A stretch of DNA of 64,000 bases from Symsagittifera roscoffensis (lineage: Eukaryota > Xenacoelomorpha > Acoela > Convolutidae), in contig NC_087063.1 of NCBI RefSeq assembly GCF_963678635.1, forward strand, positions 8,590,386-8,654,385, in the 5' to 3' direction. A program made the position numbers and the translations under genes. Of this stretch, positions 36,383-49,500 are shown piece by piece. Under the pieces are notes generated by a model that was not told the origin of the DNA, did not search any database, and saw nothing but the letters and a program-made list of their open reading frames with translations. How positions within the stretch are numbered: the first letter of the stretch is position 1; the number at the start of each line of letters is the position of its first letter.

Positions 36383-39300
36383 CAATGCGATAGAGGCCAC
36401 GGCCAAGAACGCCCTAGAGATAAATTATGAGAAAGCGGCGTCAGAGGCGATCAAAAAGGTGAAACAGGACCTAGCAACAAATGAAATAGAGCAACGGTTG
36501 AAGCAAGAGATCGACAGACAGAGATTGAACGAGACGCTAAGTTGCTCGGTGCCAGTGCCAGAAGCTGTAGCAGGGTCGAAAAATAGTGGAAATTGCAACA
36601 CTCTGAAAATGGTGACAGGAAAACTATTTGGCATAACGAAAATCGGAGCCAGGATAATGTCGATAATCACTGTAGGTGGACATGAAGTGACAAGGAACTT
36701 AAGTGAACCCAGCGACCAGACAGTAATGCACATTGACGTATACGCAGACTACTTGAGTGCGATAAGCCCACAGACGACATCTAGCGCCTTGAGGGCGCTA
36801 CTCACGAGAGGTGGCAGCAAGTCGATCCGTGTGGACAACAGATATACAGAAATTTATGGTCCACATGAGGTGATGTTGACTATAGATGGGATAAACATCT
36901 ACACGAAAACAATGATAACATGTGATGAAGATCTAGTGGGACAGATCTACGTGGGCAGAGAAGTATTAAAGGTGAGATCGATTGGACACTGTGCCATGCT
37001 GGAGGAAGATGCAATGCACATTGGAACAGAGGCAGACGTATCAGCACATGTGCTGGACATAAGTGGCAAGAAGACTCACTTGCGTGGGTTACTCGATACT
37101 GGTGCGGTCTTCAGTGTAATACCAATCGAAAATTGGGAGCTAATGGGCTTTAACAAAGATGACTTGATAAACTCGAGAATACGGTTGTCAGCTGCTAACA
37201 AAGGGGCGCTGCGGGTGCTAGGCAGAACACCAATAATAGCCCTAAATCTGGGGGAACGCAATCTGTGGAGGAGTTTTCTTGTAGTAGAAAACCTAGACGA
37301 GTCTGACCAATTCATTTTAGACAGGGGCTTCATCAGGAACTTCGACGTAACAATTGATTTAAACAACGCGATGTTCAGGATAAGAAACCCGGATAGGAGG
37401 TACGCAATTAAACCGGTAAATTTAATAATAGCGAATGAAAATAAAGCACCGATATTCTTGAGTAGAAGGGTGAGGCTAAAGGCGAATGAAGCGGCAATTG
37501 TAGGCTTGAGGATGAAAAATTACAATGAACTAAGTGACAACAAGCAAGTGTGTATAGTCCCGAATCCTAATAGTCAAAGTGCTGCTGTTTTAGGAAGATC
37601 CTTCTCGATAACCAAGAGCGGTCTCTGCGTCAGTGTCTTGTTGAATACTCTTGATATACCCATCACGATACATAGGGGGAGGAAGCTGGGATATGCTTTA
37701 CCCGTTAAAACTCGATATGAAATGACTGAAAATTCAAAACAAAATAAAGTAGTTGATTGTCCAAATCATGGGGACAAAATTTGTATCTTGAGACGATTGA
37801 AGAAAATAAAAGGTTCATCAGGTCTTGTGAAATCACTTAAGTCAGAGACGGACGATGGGCTATCGAGCTGTTCGAACTTTTCGGAACGACCCACACTCGA
37901 GGAAATGCAAATTGATAAACCGGTCCTGCCGGAGATCGAACACTTGAGGGGCAAGTAGACGGACGAACAGCTCGAGGCCATCAAGGACGTACTAGAGCGG
38001 AACGAGGAAGTTTTTTCGAGACATAAGGCAGACATCGGGTGTTGTAATTTTGTTGAGCATGAAATAGAACTTGAAGAGAATGCGGTACCACACAGGGAGG
38101 GGGCGAGGCGCATGACCCCCCACAAATCAGAGGCATGTAGGAAAGAATTAGAAACATTACTAGAGTATGACATGATAGAACCATACAAGTCACCGTGGGC
38201 GTGTGGAGTAGTGATGGCTAAAAAGAAAGACGACCAATTGAGGTTTTGCTGTGACTTACGGTATCTGAACGCCGTCACGGTGAAGGATGCCTATCCCACA
38301 CCTAGGATTGACGAGAGCCTCTCGAAGTTAGGTGACGCAAAATTTTTTACAACTCTTGATTTAGGTTCGGCGTTCTGGCAAGTCCCGCTGAGGAAGCAAG
38401 ACAGGGACAAAACAGGGTTCGCTTGAGAGTTGGGGCTGTTTCAATGGAAACGGATGCCGTTTGGCCTTTGCAATGCCACAGCCACTTTTCAACGGTTGAT
38501 GGCACATGCAATGATAGGAGTGACAAAGAAAGGCTATGTGGATGACGTGGTAATGGCGACGCCCACACTTGAAGACCATATCGAGCGACTGGACGAGGTG
38601 TTTGCATGTATGAAGAGGTCGGGGCTAAAGTGTAAACCGTCAAAGTGCGAGATACTCAAGGATTCAATAAAATACTTGGGAAGAATGGTGGACAGGCATG
38701 GCATCAGACCGGATCCAGATGCAGTGGAAGCAGTTCTAACTTGGAAATCGCCATATACGGGAACATCAGTTGATGAGCTTCCTGGGTTTTGCGAACTACT
38801 ACAGGGAATTCATCAAGGGCTATGCGAACAAGGTATACCCCCGATGCAACAGTTAATGAGACACAAAGGCAAGAAGTTCACGTGGAACAACGCAGCAGAA
38901 GAATCATTCCAGAGAATAAAGAAAGAGTTGTGCGAGGCACCGGTGTTGGGGATGCCAACGGAAAAAGGGATGTACGTGTTGGATACGGACGCGTCGGTAG
39001 TCGCGATCTCGGGCATACTCCATCGAGAACAAGAATGGAACGGGAAGACAGTATTAAGACCAATAGCATACGGGAGCAAAGTCTTGAGTGACACAGAAAT
39101 GAAGTACGGGGCGCCGAAAGCAGAGATGTTCGCGGTAGTTACTTTTGTCGAGAAATACCGGGCATATTTAGGCAGTGAACAGTTTAAGCTGCTGGTTGAC
39201 AACAAGGCACTCAGCTGGCTGAAGACGTACTCGATGGACCAGAGCTACATTGGGAGATGGATAGTTCGCTTGGATGGGTACAACATGATAATTGAGCATA

Positions 39301-39620
39301 GAACAAGGGATAAACATCAGAATGCTGATAGCTTGAGTATGAAGACGGAGTTCTACGAGAGGCAGGAACAGAGGGAGGCAGACAGGCCCGAGATTAAAGA
39401 TGGCTTCTCCTTCATGGACAAAGAAACGTATGACAGTCTCCCACTCACGAGATGGCTAGACAAGTCAGGCAAACCGATAGAGGATCATCCCGAGTTACCA
39501 GAGGAGCCCCAGGAGAAAACGATCTTGAAGAAGAAACGAGGGATACCGATAGAGATAATGCTCAAGTCAAAGATCGTGAGAGAGACGCTCAAGGCAAAGG
39601 TTATGATCTCAACCAGGTGA
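36306..39620 (+). pseudogene. Element B protease-RT-RNase H, decayed
   Basis: Carries the protease motif LLDTGAVFSVIP (near 37090), the reverse transcriptase and RNase H. Breaks: stop 37956-37958; stop 38424-38426 (a Cys codon in A); loss of about six residues just before YVDD (YVDD at 38535-38546); a frameshift pair around 38755-38845 that scrambles about 30 residues; and stop 39618-39620. The RNase H TDAS motif is still present. It cannot give a working polyprotein. Confidence 0.88.
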
Positions 39621-39670
39621 AAACGGGAGATACTCAGGTAGATGAAGACTTGTAGAGGTTACTTGAGAAA

Positions 39671-42600
39671 TTGGCAGATGATAAACCCGTGAGCGTAGGA
39701 AAAAGTAGGGAGGAACCTGAAGTCAAGATACCGCGAAGGAATGAGACAGTTGGCATTGCAGACTCTCCAAGAGGATGCGGTACTGATGGCAAAGAAGTCG
39801 TGCGGTCACTGGTTGACAAAATCCCTGATAACTTACGTGAGCGGACTCAGGTTAGGAAGAAGAAATTGGCGTTTAAGGAAGAAGCTGAACACCTGGGACT
39901 AGATCAAGAGTCCGGGGAGTGGTCCACGTCCACGGAAGAAGAAGAAACCGGAGAAGAGAAATTGTCCGAGGAGTGTGAAGAATGGGATGAAGATTCGGAA
40001 AAGAGCAGCGATGAGCAGGATAGTCTATGCATGATACTAGCAGAGGAGAAGATGAGACACCGCGACATGGAGCTACAAACAGATCCCTCGTCAGGAACGT
40101 ACAACTCGGATGAACAAGAAGTACAAGGATGAAGAACTTGAGGAAATTGCGGTATCGAGGAAACCATTCAGGGAACTATCATGCAACTCAAATGTCAGAA
40201 CAAATCTGGTGCCAGAAGATGATATGAAGATCGTGAAGAGGATAATATGCGTGAAGTTGAATGCTGGCATCCACAACCCTGGGGAAATGAATGGACAGAT
40301 CATGGCACTAAAGGAACATGTCAAAGAGAGATATAGGCTGTCGGACCTGATAAGAGCCCAAAAGAATGACAAGATGACAATTAACCTCTCCAAATGGATC
40401 CGGACGGGGTCCAAGGAGAAAGGGGAACTCGAAGAAGACAGCTACAAGATCTTGAGCCAGTTCTACAAAGAAAAGAAAGATTTACACTATCACACAGCTG
40501 ACGGGGTGGTAGCATGCAAGAGAAAAGACGAAGACAAGATACTACACAAGCACAACCTCATCATATTACCACAATTGTATCAGACGGAGGTGTTATTCAG
40601 ATCGCACGATCAGATGGAGCACCAGGGGATAGACAAAGTGCAACAGAGAATACTTCACAGGTTTGATTGGCCAGGATTGAGGAAAGCTTGCGAGAGATGG
40701 GTGAATGCATGCCTGGCATGCCTGCAGGTAAAATACCCAAGGAAGATGAAGTTCCCACTCAAGTCCGTTGAGAGCTAAGAGATTAACGAGGTGATACAGA
40801 TAGACCATCAAAGAATCTGCATGACGGTGTCGGGATATAACCAGATACTGGTTATAATAGATCACTTCACAAAGTTGGCAGAAGCAGTTCCGTGTCAGAC
40901 AACCTCAGCAGAGGAGACTTGTGACCACCTCATAACGCATTGGATATCACGATACGGCTGTCCAATGACTTTTCAGTCAGACAACGGCAAAGACTTTGTG
41001 GGGGACTTGACAAAGGAGTTGATGAAGAGGTCACACATTGCTCAAGCACAATCGACAACCTACCATCCTCAGACCAACGGGCTGGTAGAGAGACAGAATA
41101 GAACGTTGGTGAATATGTTGAGGGTATAATGCTCATAATGCTCAAGATACATGACGGACTGGGATAAATATCTGCCGCAAGTCGAAGGGGCGTACAACAG
41201 TACGCAACACTCAACAACGGGCATCAGTCCTTTCATGATGTTGACGGGCAGGGAGAGAGCAATGCCTCTGACATTCTTTTACCCGCAATACGAAGGGAAG
41301 AGGACGTCGCCTCAAGCTTATGTGAAAGAAGCGATCTGGAGACAGCAGGAGCTAAACGAACTCTGCAGGATGAACACTGCGCAAGCACAAATGAGACAGC
41401 GCAAGAAATATGATGAAAAAATATTACAGGCGAAGCCATATGAAGTGGGCCAATACGTGTGGGTTTTCCAGAATGTCATACCGCTCAAAGGGACAAAGAA
41501 ACTACTTAAGAAATGGAGAGGACCATTCATGATAACGGAAGTACATCAACAAGGACGGTTCTACCGCTTGAGTACGGGGCGAGCAGCACATTATGAAAAT
41601 CTGAAGCCTCACGTCCCATCCCCAGAGGACTGGTGTATACCACAGGACATGGAGGGACTTGAGTACCTACTGGTGGAGCCAGCGTGTGAAGTGAACGAAA
41701 GAGGCACCAGAGAGAAAAATGATGGCAACGAGAACTTGAGTTTGGACGACAATGAAAAGATAGAAGCGGACTCAGAGGCGGAATCCTTTGTGGAAGAAGA
41801 CTGGAACGATCCGGAACGTGGTGAGGTGCCGAACTGGACAGAAACAGACTTGTCAATACCAACGGAGACAAGGAGTGGCAATCGCAAACGGACAGGCATG
41901 AGGTACAACAGGTACCGAGACGATTTCCTAATTGATAAGATACAGCCCGATGACCTAAGCAAGGAGCTGATAAGTGTGGGCGAACTGGCAGCCGATGATG
42001 AATGGCAATTTATCAATGATAATGAACACTACCGACAGGAAGACTACTCGACACCCGAACGGGAGACGGATCTGGAACAGAGCGAGATAGAGAGAAGAGA
42101 GAATACGAACTTGAGGATATTAGAATGGATGCACGATGTCAAGAACGGAGGCGACGAAGGACAATGCATACAACAAATTGACGTATCAGCGGGAAAGCAC
42201 ATCGAAACGGGAAATCTCCTCTTCGGCTGGACAGCAACAGACAGGCCGCTCGAGATTCCACCAGACAATTTGGACCCAGCACCATCGACGGGGACGTCGA
42301 TAAATATTTTTGTCCGGGGAGTGGGGGTAGGACTTACCCACACCGAAAATTTGATGATAAAGAAACTCAGGGAAGTGAGAGAAACGAGCGGACTGGAACT
42401 GGATGGGGAGGAAGCTGAGCCTACCATAGGACGGAATTTCAAAACAAAGTTTGAAATACCCAACGAATACTCGGAGAACATCCTGATAACGGATAGCGAG
42501 TTCATTCTGTCAGACAGGACTAGCGCAATCTGTATCACGGCGGACATGAGTTTCAAATCAAGACTGGAGGCCGACTTCAAAAGAGAGTACCAGAACGTGG

Positions 42601-42925
42601 AGTTTCTGTTTAGACAGACACCGGGGCTGGGAGGAATGGCTGCGCTTCCACCGTCAGTAGCACAAGTCCCAGGCAAATACCTGTGCTTCTTGGTGACGAG
42701 GGTCAGTGAAAGGAACACGATTGACCCTGAACACGTGATGTTGCACTAACGAGACTGCGGGACTTAATGATCGAAAGAAGAAAAACAGAGGTCTCAATGC
42801 CGGTCTACGACCCAAACAGGGGCAAACTGAGCCCAAGGGAACTATATGCTATCCTACACGTGGTCTTCGCGGAAACGGAGATAATGGTACATCTGCACAA
42901 GAAAGACTACCTGAGTATCGCCTAA
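39671..42925 (+). pseudogene. Element B spacer-integrase-macrodomain, decayed
   Basis: Includes the acidic spacer with one TCCGGGGAG motif (39908-39919), the HHCC and DDE integrase (stops at 40776-40778 and 41127-41129), the WRGPF module, the acidic linker, and the block 42281-42352 nearly identical to element A. The macrodomain region follows and is cut by a frameshift near 42740. Its end, at TAA 42923-42925, keeps the VYDPNRGKL loop seen in A. Confidence 0.85.
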
Positions 42926-43370
42926 GTCAGGTACCTGGGGGTCTTGAGTTGGGCATAAAAGGATCTCCAGGTAGGTGTTGGGCTACAGAACAGGTAAAAG
43001 GATCTTAAAAGTGATTGGCATGACAATTAAATTTCAAATGATTGATGGTGCTAAAACATAAAATGAATCTGCATGCTTTTAGAAAACTTCCAGTTGAACT
43101 ATTTTAGTAGAACGAAAAGGATAAGGTTTTAACTATAGTGGCAGGGGGGTTTTAGGTTAGGAACAAAGCATGTTAGTCTTAAAGTCAAGTGTTATTTTCA
43201 GATTGATTTTCAGAAAAAGAAGTTCTTGAACGAACACACAAGTTGAACAACGCTTCAAGAAGTTAATTCTCAAGTACTTAAGTTGGTACGCTAATTCTCA
43301 AATGGTAAGGTAATTCTCAAGTGGTAAGATAATTTTCAAGTTGGTACGCAAGCCAGATCATCCAGAAATA
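42926..43370 (+). other. ORF1-ORF2 intergenic region of element B
   Basis: No gene. It contains an ACCTGG..CCAGGT stem pair (about 42931-42976) with ATAAAAGG between the arms, 3' splice-site-like TTATTTTCAG (43192-43201) and GATTTTCAG (to 43212), and four imperfect tandem units of TAATTCTCAAGTGGTAAG at 43264-43350, just before the ORF2 ATG. Confidence 0.6.
43264..43350 (+). repeat. Short tandem units before element B ORF2
   Basis: Four imperfect copies of about 20-28 bp built on TAATTCTCAAGTGGTAAG. They lie directly before the ATG of decayed ORF2 and are not seen in element A. Confidence 0.65.
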
Positions 43371-46300
43371 ATGGCAGATCGATTTTGGAAGTCCATGCCC
43401 GCGGCTCTGAAGAAGCCCACGCTTGATGAGCTATACAGACGCCAGAGGGATCCCGAGTGGATGAGAGAATGGCGGTGATGCTGAACGCCATCCTTCAATT
43501 GGAAGAGCAGGGCGAATGCCGGGAGTCTGCAACCGAAGCGGTTCTAATGGTCGGCTACACCACTGAAGGAATATCCAACCAAGAGTAAACCAGATGGCTG
43601 TCCTGGAATGTGGATGGAGGAGTGAGGGGATTCGACTTGGCAAGGAACCCTGGCTTGAACAACAACACCGAGTATGGCGCATCGGTAGTTCCCACTACCG
43701 ATCAGACCATCAACAAGATCAACGGGCCAGGGCACGAGTAAGGTACCATCGATGACGCGAGCGCAACAAATGGGAGAAGCGTATCCGGACCTCAGTACTC
43801 TGAAGAGAGAACTTGAGAGGACACAGAGGGAGAGAAACAAAGCGAACCTCGACCGGGATCAAGCGAATCTGGAGAGAGATCAGGCGGTCGTCGAAAAGGA
43901 CCAAGCGCGGAGGGAATTTGATATGCTGAACGCCGAGCATCAGCAAGAACTAAGGGTGCGAGAGAATGCCGCGAATTGTGAACAGCTGAAGTCGGAACTT
44001 GAGAGAATCCAACAACGACAGCGCGAACTCGATATGCAAAAGGGAGCCAGGCCCAAGGAGCGAATGGTTACCGGCTCAAGATCAGAGTCACGTATGGAGG
44101 TGGACGAAGCTCCCAGATCGAAGGGACGGTTTAACCTTGACCGCGCGGCTCAGGAACATATGAATGAGGGTTTGGAGGTATGGATACCGGCTGAGTCAAC
44201 GTCCTCCCTGCGTGGTCTAGAGACACAACCGATACGTCCATTGATGGACGTCGCACTGCCTGGGTATACCCCGAGTTCAACCCCGAGCAGCAGTCAAGTG
44301 AGCGGCAGCTCGTCACGTCTGAAAGAATTGAATGAGAGGCTACAACTAAGGAATTGTGAGAGTCCAACAAGAGTGGAGCTACCCCCGACGTGGAGGGAGC
44401 AACCGATCAGGAGTGTGGTAATCTCAAGCTACAAGAAGAACACGGAGGGCAGGTACCACAGACACAATCGCATGGATTGGAGCACGGCACAAAGAGTCAG
44501 GAGGGATTGCTTCCATGACGCGGCTTGGGTGGAATAATTCACGCAGCCACGTGTACCAGAGGGGGCGGTCCATCTAATCATAGGGGACAGCCTCCTGCGG
44601 GTGCTGACCCGGATTCAATCACATTGGCAAACGGGGATCTTGAGTTTCGCTGGGGCTGCGATGCCACAGATATTGGCATCACTTGAGATGCTAGGGATGG
44701 CGAGAGTATATACGGTGACTCTAATGATCGTGACGAATGACGTGTCCAGGGGGGAGTCCAGGAAGGTGATGAAGCTACATGACAACATGAGCTGCATCCT
44801 TGAGGAATTGCGGATTCAAATGGATCCTGCCATTCTCACGGTGTGTACCATTCCCTACAACATGAAGGCGGACCAACACGCGATGGAAATGAACACGAAG
44901 GTGCGAAACCTGAACGAATTAATCAGGCAAATACATCAAAGGAGTGTCCTTCCCGTTGGATTACTGGACGTAGCCGAGCAGATGGAGCGATCTGTTTTCC
45001 CCGACGATGCATCCTCAGACGGGATCCACTTTGACAGGCCTAGGGGAGTGGAATGGCTGAATGATGTCTTCCAAAGGCATATAAGCGCGTTGGAGGCAGA
45101 ATTGCTGGAGACGGCACAATTCACATTTGGACCACCTCCAAATCCACCTTTCCTTAACTCAAGAACTTTATCCAGTCGCCTGAGAGCGACGGCCGATTCT
45201 AGAGACAGCTCGAGGAGCAGGCGGACCAGATTACCAGGTGCCGCACCAATGGAGGCAGAGAAGGCAAGTCATCAACACCTCAGAGTTCGGTAGTATCCTC
45301 GGTGGTAGTGGTGGAGAGCAAGAGGGTGGAGAGACCGGCGGAGACCAGTAGGTCGAGATATGTGGAGAGAGTAAAAGAGCTGAACCTGGAAGATCTGGAG
45401 TGCAGACAAGAGTTGGCGGAAGCTTTGGGTCTTGAGCGAGTGTCACATGAAGCTTTGGGTCTTGAGCGAGTGTCACATGAAGACAAGAGCAAGAATAATG
45501 GAGACGGCGGATCTGACGGGAATTCCCACATAATCAGTCATGGGACCTATCAATTACAGGCCTCTCAAGTTGCTGGGGAGTCCGGGACTCATAGTGGAGC
45601 CTCCCAAGCATCGAACGAGCATTGCCAGAATCAGGTTGGCAACTCCAGCGCAGTTGAGGTTGGTAGACAAGCTATTGGACCCAAGAGAGATGGAATTGCC
45701 AGATGCCGCTTATGAAGCAACGAGGTTGGCGGACAACCCTAGTTACGGGAAACCCAGCGGGAACACCCAATTGGCCAAGACCTTGGCAGTTTACAACAGA
45801 GCAGATCCAGCTGCTGCAAGGGTGATCATTGTAGCGGGATCGGTCTTCGAGGGAACCTCTCCCAAGTTGTTCTGGCCGGAGACTTTGGTATACTCACTGC
45901 TGGGAGCCGAGCTGAATCAGATGTTAACCTTGGTGGTAGCAATAAAATCGGAGATGCCTTGCGAGCCCGAGCTACTACTGTTTGCGGGAATGAATGACCA
46001 TCTGCATGCGACTGGGTTTCTTGAGCAGCTCAAGGGCGATGAACTGGCGCCGAAGAGAATCTGGGAAGCTCTCCAGACGTTATTTGCAGCGATGAATGAG
46101 GTACAGGAGAACGTTACCTCGCGGTTTGCTTCCAAGACAAGAGTGGTGTTCACGACGTCCCCCGGGTACGCGAGCATGCCTCCCGGTCTGCAATTTGTGT
46201 ATGCGGTCTTGATCTTAATAGCCGAGGGGAATGAATGGCGGATCCTGATGGCAGCTCCCAATCGGGAGTTGGAACCGACGAACTTGAGGCTTCGCAAGTC

Positions 46301-46508
46301 AGAACTGGCGGCGGCGTGGGCGGATGTGTGCCACGCGTTGAGGGGCTTCTACGAGTTAGCAGATATCCTCATTGTGTTGGACGAGGTCCTCCGCCAGAAA
46401 ACTCAACTTCAGTCCGGTTATAGGGGAAGATCATCCAATAATAACTCACCTGACGGCCAGCCTGTGGTTTTGGAGCATGGACTTGACTATCACAAGCTCC
46501 ACCAGTAA
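43371..46508 (+). pseudogene. Element B ORF2, N-terminal half, decayed
   Basis: The ATG at 43371 starts a frame that hits a stop at 43476-43478 after a frameshift; another stop lies near 43586. Then come a clear coiled coil (43800-44050), a stop at 44535-44537, and SGNH domain 1: IIGDS near 44580, VTND replacing GTND near 44735, and DGIHF near 45020. A frameshift follows near 45290, then SGNH-like domain 2 with VAGS near 45835 and AGMNDHL near 45990. Coiled coil plus two SGNH-like domains match element A in order, so the arrangement predates the split of the two families. Confidence 0.85.
45421..45480 (+). repeat. Perfect 30-bp tandem duplication
   Basis: Two identical 30-bp units, starting AGCTTTGGGTCTTGAGCGAG, at 45421-45450 and 45451-45480. 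They lie in the linker of decayed ORF2 of element B; the length keeps the frame. Confidence 0.9.
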
Positions 46509-49500
46509 GTCTAGAGGTCCGAGCAATGAAAGAAAGAACGTAGCTGCAACAGAGAAGCAACTGGAGTCGATGGTGTATCGACTGACACAAGAAAGAGGCA
46601 GGTGGCCATTCCTGACACCAAGGTTGAAAAACGCTACGGAGAAGACGAAAGAGAATGCCCCACCTCTTGTGAAGCAAATCTGGAGTTTTCTTGAGAAGCA
46701 GCTGGAAGTGGCCGAGAAAAGGGAAATGACGGTGACCAGGTTCGTCACAGCTGCCAACGAGGTCACAATTGGAGGATTCTGGAGGGAGCACGCAAAGGGC
46801 AAGCTGAAGACGAGGATGGATCACGAGATTCTTTAGTTCTTGAGTCCTTGTTGGGGAAAGGAGTTCATGGCTGGAGTGTTTGGTGCAAAGAAGACCATCT
46901 TTGGAGCCTTTGTACAAGAAATCCTGAGCATGCCCATCAGCTTGTTGTTGGCACTGTACCTGGTTTACCCGAGGTACCTATTCAATATGGGTCCAGCGTA
47001 CATGTTCAGTCGGGCTGTGGAAACACTCCGGATTGACGGGTATCTGACACTGGTGCTCCTGACCCATGGTGAACTGGTGTCATTTCATCGACTAACGAAA
47101 TATGGGTAGCCCCTGTCGATGGGGAAAACCCACTCGAGCATTGACACCTATTCATATAAGTGTGCTGCAGGGCTAAAGACGCTGGTAGTGGAGTACCTCC
47201 TGATGCAGAACCGACACATGACTGGTGAAGAAAAGAATCCAAAGACGAGAGATGAATGGAGGAAAGTGAATGGCGGCATGCCTCTGTTGACAGACCTGTA
47301 ACTGGCGATGAGATCGGATCCAATGGGGATAATCCGGGGGCTGGAGGAGGTTGTAACCTGCATTTATGGAGCGGCCGTGACATACGCGTTTCCAGATCCT
47401 CTGGTGACACCTTATCGCAACTCCGTGACACTCAACGATGGGACGACACTCAACTGGTGTCAGCAAGAGGTGCTGAGGGCACAAATGAGCAACACGGTAC
47501 TCTTCGGAAAAGTGAAAGATCAAGAGTTGATGGTGTACAATTTCCGAGGACAACTGCAGTGTAGGATGGGAGGTAAACGCGAGGGTCCCATCGAAACTTA
47601 TCCCAAGTTCTGGAACCTGAATCCCCTGACGGCGAGTGGACAAGAGGTCTTGAGAACTCCCGCGTGGAAGAAGAGCTTCGAGTTGGTGAAAAGGGAGCTA
47701 GAGGCAATACTGGAGAAGGAAATCTTGCCAACAACCATTCCAGAGTTCCCAACGGTAAGGAGAATGACCCTGGGAATGAACAGTTCCCTCATGGTCCCGT
47801 CCCTGTTCAAGAGAGCAGCGGCGGAAGGGCAGCAGAGGGAATTAACCGATGGCTGGGATCCCCTATTGATCGGCTACACTGCAGCGGTCTATTTTCACAC
47901 CTGTGACATAAAAATAAACTCGTGGACGACCCAGGCGAAGAAGATGAGAGGCTCATTGCCCCCAAAACTCAAGATACGAGAGGTCTTGCGAAAGCTTGAG
48001 CGGGCGGGTTTGGAGAACATGTTGCCGGTGTGGGACGATGGCAGGATGATCGTGGAAGAAGGACACATTGCACTAAAGGACGAGATGAAGTTTGCCACGA
48101 GAATATACCGGGCACCTTTACAGACTGGAGCAGGTGGAGATGAGACAGGAGGGGAAGGAGCTGGATGCAGCAGGCCCGTTGTATGTGGCTCTGACGGAAT
48201 ACAAGAAACAGGATCCGACGACACCATCACCCCTGTCGGTGGGCACCCCTGGAGATAAAAGAAGCGGCCCTGTAGAATATCGATTCAGGAGGATTCTTGA
48301 GAGAAGAATGGTCGAATCAGGAGAAAAAAGCATGGATGAGACTCTCAGCGAGGCAGGGGAGGATATGGAAGTGGGGAACACGCCCGAACCAAAACCATCA
48401 GAGGAGGAATTCACCACTCAAGAGCTGGTCGAGGGAAACAAGACCATGTTCCTAGGCACTCTGGATGAGGACGCTTGGCGAGAATTCTTGAGCGAGTTCA
48501 ATCGAAAAAAGAATGACGAGATCACACAGATGATTTCAAGGAAGAACTGTGGGACACAGTGAAGAAGTTTGGAGAACCTGTCCTGATGGGGACGGGTCTA
48601 GAGGAGAAAGCTGGAGGAGAACTGCTGAGCAAGATGGTCGAGTTGAGGAAGGCATCACGGAAGACCAAAGAAGACAAATGTAAAGACAGCTCTACTCTGA
48701 AACAAAAAACTGACAATAAAATAATTGAAAGTGTAAGGGGGGATAAGTTCGAAACTAGTAATATAATTAAAAGTACTAACATCCTTAAGGCTCGAGCAGG
48801 GTGGAGGCAAGAGTGGGAAAGGTTGGATGGAGACAAAGAAGTCGAATCAGTGATGATAACGACAACGCCCTCGAGTAAAGACGTGAGGTCTCGCAAGAGG
48901 AAGAGAGACGTGGAGGGATTGGGCAGTCCTTCAGCGGATGCGGTCTCGGAGAAAAACTTGAGAGAGACGGCCCCCATGGTTCTGGCACGATGGAAGACAG
49001 CAGCCTACAAGAGTAGCTACGAGCCAAGGAAACTGCTCGACGTAGAAAGAGAAATGGAGATCCCCACCAGCTCAACAACGGAAGAAGACTTCAAGCCTCA
49101 GAGGACAAAAATGAAACGAGGTTCGACGAGCGGGCAGACATGGGAAGTGGACGTCGGCAAAGCATGGGTCTCAAATGAACATCAGGCCACTGGGAAGCAA
49201 GTGACTAGCGATCCTCTTGAGAAGAATAAAACGAGGAACACCTCCCGACCGTGGTGGGTGGCCCTGGAAACATTGCAGGAATTGGAAGACTGCCTAAAGA
49301 AGCTCGACAGTGGAGTGTCACGCAAACGACGCAACTGGGCTACCCAGCAGAAGGCTGATATCAACAAATTGGAATTGGGGAGCCAACTGAAGAGAACTTG
49401 GCGGAACTTATTGAGGGATCATTTTGAAGAAGCGATGAGAACATCCTCATCGGCATCGCCGTTGATGGCGAATCCCTTCATTAGAACCGCAGGACAACTG

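Noticed and set aside
34133-42925. Introns as an explanation of the broken frames in element B
   Set aside because: Element A is continuous across the same places. The breaks are point stops and small indels without splice sites.
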